10,231 nucleotides of DNA from Minisyncoccota bacterium (GTDB taxonomy: Bacteria > Patescibacteriota > Microgenomatia > UBA1400 > PJMF01), in contig DOZC01000070.1 in the NCBI GenBank assembly GCA_003518205.1, positions 1 through 10,231 on the forward strand, written 5' to 3'. Both the position numbers and the translations under genes were made by a program. The notes below the pieces were generated by a model that saw only the letters and a list, made by a program, of their open reading frames with translations, ran no database searches and had not been told where the DNA came from. This document shows positions 7,189 through 10,231 of the stretch, in pieces (the first letter of the stretch is position 1; each line of letters begins with the position of its first letter).

Positions 7189-7216
7189 ATGTCGTAAAAG
7201 TAATATTGTGCGACAT
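7189..7216. other. dif-like recombination site (11-6-11)
   Basis: The left arm ATGTCGTAAAA (7189-7199) and right arm TTGTGCGACAT (7206-7216) are imperfect inverted repeats, matching at 9 of 11 positions, around the 6-bp centre GTAATA. This is the exact layout of Xer dif sites. On the minus strand the first arm ends CGCACAA, close to the CGCATAA end of the E. coli XerC arm. A Xer-type recombinase gene starts 685 bp away. The layout is seen directly; the function is inferred. Confidence 0.45.
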
Positions 7217-7416
7217 AGCTAACTCAGCAAAATTAGGTTGGGGTTCTTGGATGGAGAGAGGGTCTACAAACCACCTCCACTCACTGAGCATTGGGTCGAT
7301 GGTTGTAACTTATTTAAACACAAATTAACTCCTTCCCCAGAGATGCCTGCCTCATTGAGCCACCTCTGCCAGTTTTGTTTTTTTATCACTAACACCAGTA
7401 CAATCCAGATGTGACT

Positions 7417-7438
7417 CCTGGAGGCTTCGGGTTTTTTT
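7417..7438 (+). terminator. Possible intrinsic terminator in the gene-free stretch
   Basis: CCTGGA (7417-7422) and TTCGGG (7426-7431) can form a 6-bp stem with two G-U pairs and a 3-nt loop, directly followed by seven T (7432-7438). The stem is weak. If real, it implies a + strand transcript that starts somewhere upstream in the gene-free stretch. Confidence 0.3.
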
Positions 7439-7477
7439 CTTTTTCACGCCCTATGGCTTCAACTAGCTTCAAACAGG

Positions 7478-7700
7478 ACTATTTTCACACCCAGGCATTT
7501 ATGCCAAATAAGTTTTGACGGTTGCTGCGGCAAAGATCGTTTTTCTAGATCAGAAGTCAACTATTTTCATGAGTTTTCCACAGGCCAGATATTTCTTGCA
7601 GCTGCTGCATCAAAAGCCACTCTTCTAGATCACAAGGTATCATAATTATCAGCGCCTCAAGCCTGATTAACTAAGCCTATAACTATTTTCACCAGCTTTT
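7478..7700. repeat. Degenerate ~80-bp tandem repeat
   Basis: ACTATTTTCA occurs exactly at 7478-7487, 7560-7569 and 7682-7691. TTCTAGATCA occurs exactly at 7543-7552 and 7623-7632, 80 bp apart. Between them GTTGCTGCGGC and GCTGCTGCATC also line up. Copies two and three share CAG-T/C-TTTTC-ACAGG-like sequence after the decamer. The unit is about 80 bp for the first two copies, and the third is partial and displaced. Confidence 0.55.
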
Positions 7701-8033
7701 CACAGGGGTTGTTTGAGAACTAAACAGAGCTCAACTACACTATATCAAACTATATCACTTCCCTTTCCCCCTTGAGGTGTCAAGAAAAAAAACTCTCACC
7801 TCTCGCCTGTTCAAAATGCCGATTTTTCAAGCCTTTAAATAACTCTTTAAAAGCCCATTTAAATCTGAAATTCGCCAAACTCTGACCAAGCTTGGCAAGC
7901 TTTTATTGGTTGTGGAGTCACTTTTATGAGTTGAAATTTAATGTCTGGAGGCAAAATTCTAGGTTTCCTCCGCTCTAGCCTAGCCAAAAATTACCTCTGG
8001 TGGTAGCCTGGAGAAAAAACCCAAAAAAGCGGC

Positions 8034-8801
8034 TTATTTCCACGGAAACAGTCCCAAAAACAACCCGCCCAATAGAATAGCTACCCAACTATATTCTTGC
8101 AAAACATTATAAAATAGGCGCCCCTTGAGGAGATTTTGGAGTACACTCGAGGCCAAATAGACTAAGGCCATGATAAAAAGAGAGCTGTACCAAATTGGCA
8201 TCGGCAGGAGCGACAAAAGCACGCTAAACTCGGCTAAGATTAGAGTCACAATTCCACTGAGAATTATAACCTCCCGACTCACAAAGTTTTCGAGTCTCAC
8301 CGACCAGAGAGTCATTAAAACCAGGAAAAAATGGGCCAAAGCCACTAAACCTGCCACTCCATAAAACGGCAAACCTAGTGAAAAAATGGTGTTGGTGAGT
8401 AAAAGTGAAGTAATCAAGGTAAAAAACAAGCCAATTGCATGAGCCGCATAAAGTAACTGAATTGTGCGACCCTTAGCTACTGAAAAAATATTAGCCGTCA
8501 AATACAATGCGTACATCCCAACCCCAAAAATTCCCAAGATGATTAACTGGCTCATCAGGCTAGTTGGTAGTAAAAAGTAAAATAAACCGACTGCGCCGGC
8601 ATACAAAGCCGGCTGAGGCACAATAGTTAACCATTCATGCGGCTGTAAATCCTCCGCCAATGCCCAAGCCGAAGCCAAATATGACAAAATCACAAATCCA
8701 GCCACCGCCCAATACCGCCAGTCAAAACTGACATATTGCAGGGCAAACAAACCCAAACTCAATAGGATACTCACAATGACAAATTTTTCTCGTCGTCTCA
8801 T
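8034..8801 (-). CDS. Nine-helix membrane protein of unknown function
   Basis: The 255-residue product is almost entirely hydrophobic helices, at about 6-24, 30-49, 58-78, 83-104, 115-136, 145-168, 177-198, 202-222 and 236-252. The N-terminus MRRREK is positively charged, so it should lie in the cytoplasm. Loops are very short and I see no catalytic motif, nucleotide-binding site, or Cys or His cluster. It resembles uncharacterised multi-helix proteins I associate with CPR genomes, possibly the DUF5656 group; that is from memory and unverified. It diverges from the TPR gene across 106 bp and has its own promoter-like pair (8838-8866) and a heptamer repeat just before the ATG. There is no clear ribosome site: the 21 nt before the start are the GAAATCR repeat, so initiation may depend on a nearly leaderless or A-rich context. 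A transporter or an envelope-assembly role would both be guesses. Confidence 0.85.
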   Translation of the reverse strand: MRRREKFVIVSILLSLGLFALQYVSFDWRYWAVAGFVILSYLASAWALAEDLQPHEWLTIVPQPALYAGAVGLFYFLLPTSLMSQLIILGIFGVGMYALYLTANIFSVAKGRTIQLLYAAHAIGLFFTLITSLLLTNTIFSLGLPFYGVAGLVALAHFFLVLMTLWSVRLENFVSREVIILSGIVTLILAEFSVLLSLLPMPIWYSSLFIMALVYLASSVLQNLLKGRLFYNVLQEYSWVAILLGGLFLGLFPWK

Positions 8802-8804
8802 ATC

Positions 8805-8825
8805 TGATTTCCGATTTCTGATTTC
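8805..8825. repeat. Three tandem heptamers before the membrane-protein start
   Basis: TGATTTC, CGATTTC and TGATTTC follow each other without gaps at 8805-8811, 8812-8818 and 8819-8825. In the direction of the membrane gene this is GAAATCR three times, ending 3 nt before the ATG, so it fills most of the predicted leader. Confidence 0.8.
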
Positions 8826-8837
8826 GGGTCTCAGATG

Positions 8838-8866
8838 AGTGTACCGCCCAAATAGCGCATTGACAA
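8838..8866 (-). promoter_or_regulatory. Promoter of the membrane-protein gene
   Basis: On the minus strand TTGTCA (complement of 8861-8866) and TACACT (complement of 8838-8843) are separated by exactly 17 bp. They match the sigma70 consensus at 5 of 6 and 4 of 6 positions. The start would fall near 8831, about 30 nt before the ATG. Confidence 0.5.
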
Positions 8867-8888
8867 CCCAACTCAGAGCCAGTATTCT
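8860..8888 (+). promoter_or_regulatory. Promoter of the TPR-protein gene
   Basis: A perfect -35 TTGACA (8860-8865) and TATTCT (8883-8888; 4 of 6) are separated by exactly 17 bp. The start would fall near 8895, giving a leader of only about 13 nt before the ATG at 8908, which has no clear Shine-Dalgarno sequence. Confidence 0.55.
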
Positions 8889-8907
8889 TCAGTGGAATTT
8901 TTGACCT

Positions 8908-9636
8908 ATGCAGAAGCTTTCCCTACTTCGCCAGACAGCCATTCAAGCTGCCAAAGACCTTGCTTGGGACCAAGCAGTGGTAATCAACCAAGAAATTTTG
9001 GCCCAAGAACCCAATGATCTTGAGGCGTTAAACCGATTGGGGCTGGCTCAAATGCTGCTTCAAAAGCTAGCTGCGGCCAAAAAAACTTTTCAATCAGTGA
9101 TTAAGATTGATAAATCCAATATTATTGCCAATAAACACCTCAAAAAACTTGCCAATAACCAAATTGGTTCGGTAATGACTTTTTCGGATAGTTATTTTAT
9201 CGAGGAACCGGGCAAAACCAAAATCGTGGATCTAGGTCGACTGGCCGGCAAACAAGTTCTGATGACTCTCTCGGTTGGTCAATCGTGCAAACTAGTGGTG
9301 AAAAACCATTTTATTTGCATCGAAGTCAATGATGTTCACATTGGAGCGCTACCAGAAGACCTTTCAGCTCGACTCACAAAATTAATCAAGAATGGCAATG
9401 AATATTCCTGTCAAATTCACTCTGGTACTGAAAAAATGTGCAGAGTTTTGATTAAAGAAACCAAAACCTCAGAAAAAAATGCCAATGTTCAGTCTTTCCC
9501 GGTATCCAAATCCGCTCTCTCTGGCCAGATTGGCGATGATTTTATTTTGGAAGACGAAGTTCCCATCCAATTGGAAGACGGCGAATCAGACGTAAATATC
9601 GAATCTGCTCTCGAAAAAATCACCGATTTTTCCTAA
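8908..9636 (+). CDS. TPR protein with a C-terminal HIRAN-like module
   Basis: The 242-residue product looks soluble and cytoplasmic, with no signal peptide. Residues 8-38 and 39-71 form two tetratricopeptide repeats (AAKDLAWDQAVVINQEILAQEPND, split around W20 and P35; then LEALNRLGLAQ through AAAKKTFQSVIKID), with a capping helix to about 82. TPRs bind peptides of partner proteins. After a linker, residues about 118-184 form a beta-rich module whose centre, IGALPEDLSARLTKLI (145-160), resembles the 'IGYLPRELA' core of HIRAN domains; that link is an inference. Residues about 185-242 are a low-complexity acidic tail (ILEDEVPIQLEDGESD). It diverges from the membrane gene at a shared promoter region and converges on the LytR_C gene. 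The last codons contain a 7-bp AT-rich hairpin (AAAAATC 9615-9621 with GATTTTT 9625-9631) that might help end transcription. Confidence 0.85.
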   Translation: MQKLSLLRQTAIQAAKDLAWDQAVVINQEILAQEPNDLEALNRLGLAQMLLQKLAAAKKTFQSVIKIDKSNIIANKHLKKLANNQIGSVMTFSDSYFIEEPGKTKIVDLGRLAGKQVLMTLSVGQSCKLVVKNHFICIEVNDVHIGALPEDLSARLTKLIKNGNEYSCQIHSGTEKMCRVLIKETKTSEKNANVQSFPVSKSALSGQIGDDFILEDEVPIQLEDGESDVNIESALEKITDFS

Positions 9637-9660
9637 TTTTCACCCACATTACAAAAAAAA

Positions 9661-10231
9661 TTAGCGTGAACTGTCGTTCCCAACCAAAATTACAATTGGA
9701 GCTCGGTAGGTCGAAGTTTCCAAGGTGTTGGATTCAATCACCACCGGCACCGCCAAAACACCTCTGAGTTTCTCAGCTACTGACTCACAAGTGGCTTGAC
9801 TAGCTGGATCCAACCACAAATGAGTTTGCTCGGCTCCCGCCAATTCAGCACTAACTCGCACTACACTATAACCATCAGCTGCTAACACCTGGCTCAATTG
9901 GCGCGCCAAACCCTTAATGCCAGTGGCGTTGACCACTGCCACCGCACACTGATTGGCCAAAGGTCCCGCAGTTGATATCAAATCACTTTGCCAATGAAAT
10001 TGGGTTTGATCAGCGAACCACCGCCACCGCCAAGCCAACTTCCAAGCTGAAAAATTTTTTACTCTTTCAGAGAATTTTAGATCCTTATACCAAATTCTTT
10101 GCCAATACAACTTTTCAACTTCTCTGATGGGTATTGACCCGAATTTTGTCAAAGTTTCTGGCTGAAGTTGAGCCTGCCATTTAGGTAATTCCGACCAAGG
10201 TACCACCTCATCAACAATAGCTCCAGTGATG
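9661..10231 (-). CDS. LytR_C-domain protein, C-terminal part (partial)
   Basis: The frame is open to the right edge, giving 189 visible C-terminal residues. A GTG at 10206 is not needed as a start, because eight more residues (ITGAIVDE) precede it in frame. The last ~95 residues match the LytR C-terminal domain pattern: AVAVVNATGIKGLARQLSQVL, then GYSVVRVS, a DPASQATCESVAEKL helix and a final strand APIVILVGND. This domain follows the catalytic domain in LytR-CpsA-Psr proteins, which attach glycopolymers to the cell wall, and also occurs alone in membrane-anchored proteins. The part before it (Trp-rich, WKLAWRWRWF) is not recognisably the LCP catalytic core, though that core could lie beyond the edge. 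The stop is 24 bp from the convergent TPR gene, and a T8 run on the minus strand follows it directly. Confidence 0.8.
   Translation of the reverse strand, partial: ITGAIVDEVVPWSELPKWQAQLQPETLTKFGSIPIREVEKLYWQRIWYKDLKFSERVKNFSAWKLAWRWRWFADQTQFHWQSDLISTAGPLANQCAVAVVNATGIKGLARQLSQVLAADGYSVVRVSAELAGAEQTHLWLDPASQATCESVAEKLRGVLAVPVVIESNTLETSTYRAPIVILVGNDSSR

Larger units (their letters stand above)
6505..8033. other. 1.5-kb stretch without a credible gene
   Basis: Between the recombinase start and the 3' end of the membrane-protein gene I find no ORF with a ribosome site and protein-like composition. I also see no rnpB, tmRNA or SRP RNA signature that I could recognise. The stretch is not featureless: it holds a dif-like 28-bp site, a self-complementary segment (6867-6995), the octamer AAAATTAG four times (6581, 6698, 7013, 7229), a 7-bp inverted repeat TTGGGAA/TTCCCAA (7133-7139, 7161-7167), degenerate ~80-bp repeats (7478-7700), a possible + strand terminator (7417-7438) and a bulged GGAGG/CCTCC hairpin near 7949-7973. 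Confidence 0.7.

Noticed and set aside
7478..7700. A replication origin suggested by TTTTCCACA at 7574-7582 and weaker DnaA-box-like sequences
   Set aside because: Only one sequence fits TTWTNCACA fully. There is no AT-rich unwinding block, no dnaA or dnaN, and no visible change of strand composition.
7478..7700. CRISPR array
   Set aside because: There are only two or three degenerate copies of a long unit, with no uniform spacers and no cas genes.
7774..7792. A hairpin next to an A8 run taken as a terminator
   Set aside because: On the + strand the run is A rather than T, and on the minus strand the T run comes before the hairpin, so neither direction gives a terminator.

Overview
The window reads as a chromosomal segment of a small-genome bacterium of the Candidate Phyla Radiation (Patescibacteria), most likely the Microgenomates side. 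That placement is an inference. It rests on a gyrA with a divergent quinolone-pocket sequence, a TPR protein with a C-terminal 'IGALPEDLS' module, a nine-helix membrane protein of unknown function and a LytR_C-domain protein, a set I associate with CPR genomes. Translation uses the standard bacterial code: TAA and TAG end most genes, TGA ends the recombinase, and no TGA interrupts a clear reading frame, which argues against the SR1/Gracilibacteria code.

Left part (1-4681, all + strand): the 3' end of gyrB, then ppa (family I inorganic pyrophosphatase), then a complete gyrA with an N-terminal extension and a ~52-residue insert, then an unrecognised helical protein whose frame is broken at a run of eight C. 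The spacings are short (17, 36 and 12 nt), so these four probably form one transcription unit.

Middle part (4682-8033): a tRNA-Ala(GGC) on the minus strand; 5014-5273, where I see only the tRNA's probable -10 box; a small minus-strand ORF surrounded by perfect palindromes; and a tyrosine recombinase of the XerC/XerD type on the minus strand. Upstream of the recombinase lies a 1.5-kb stretch with no credible gene. It holds a 28-bp site with the 11-6-11 layout of a dif site, a copy of one arm of that site in the recombinase's own upstream region, a strongly self-complementary segment, a degenerate ~80-bp repeat and a possible + strand terminator. The recombinase and the dif-like site are the best candidate here for an undescribed functional pairing, perhaps a one-recombinase chromosome-resolution system.

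Right part (8034-10231): a nine-helix membrane protein (minus) and a TPR protein (plus) diverge from a 106-bp gap. That gap holds two back-to-back sigma70-type promoters that appear to share one -35 hexamer, plus a heptamer repeat at the membrane gene's start. The TPR gene converges, with a 24-bp gap, on a minus-strand gene that runs off the right edge and ends in a LytR_C domain.

No CRISPR array, insertion sequence or prophage was seen. By eye the + strand carries more C than G in both plus- and minus-strand genes, so no obvious skew switch (origin or terminus) falls inside the window.
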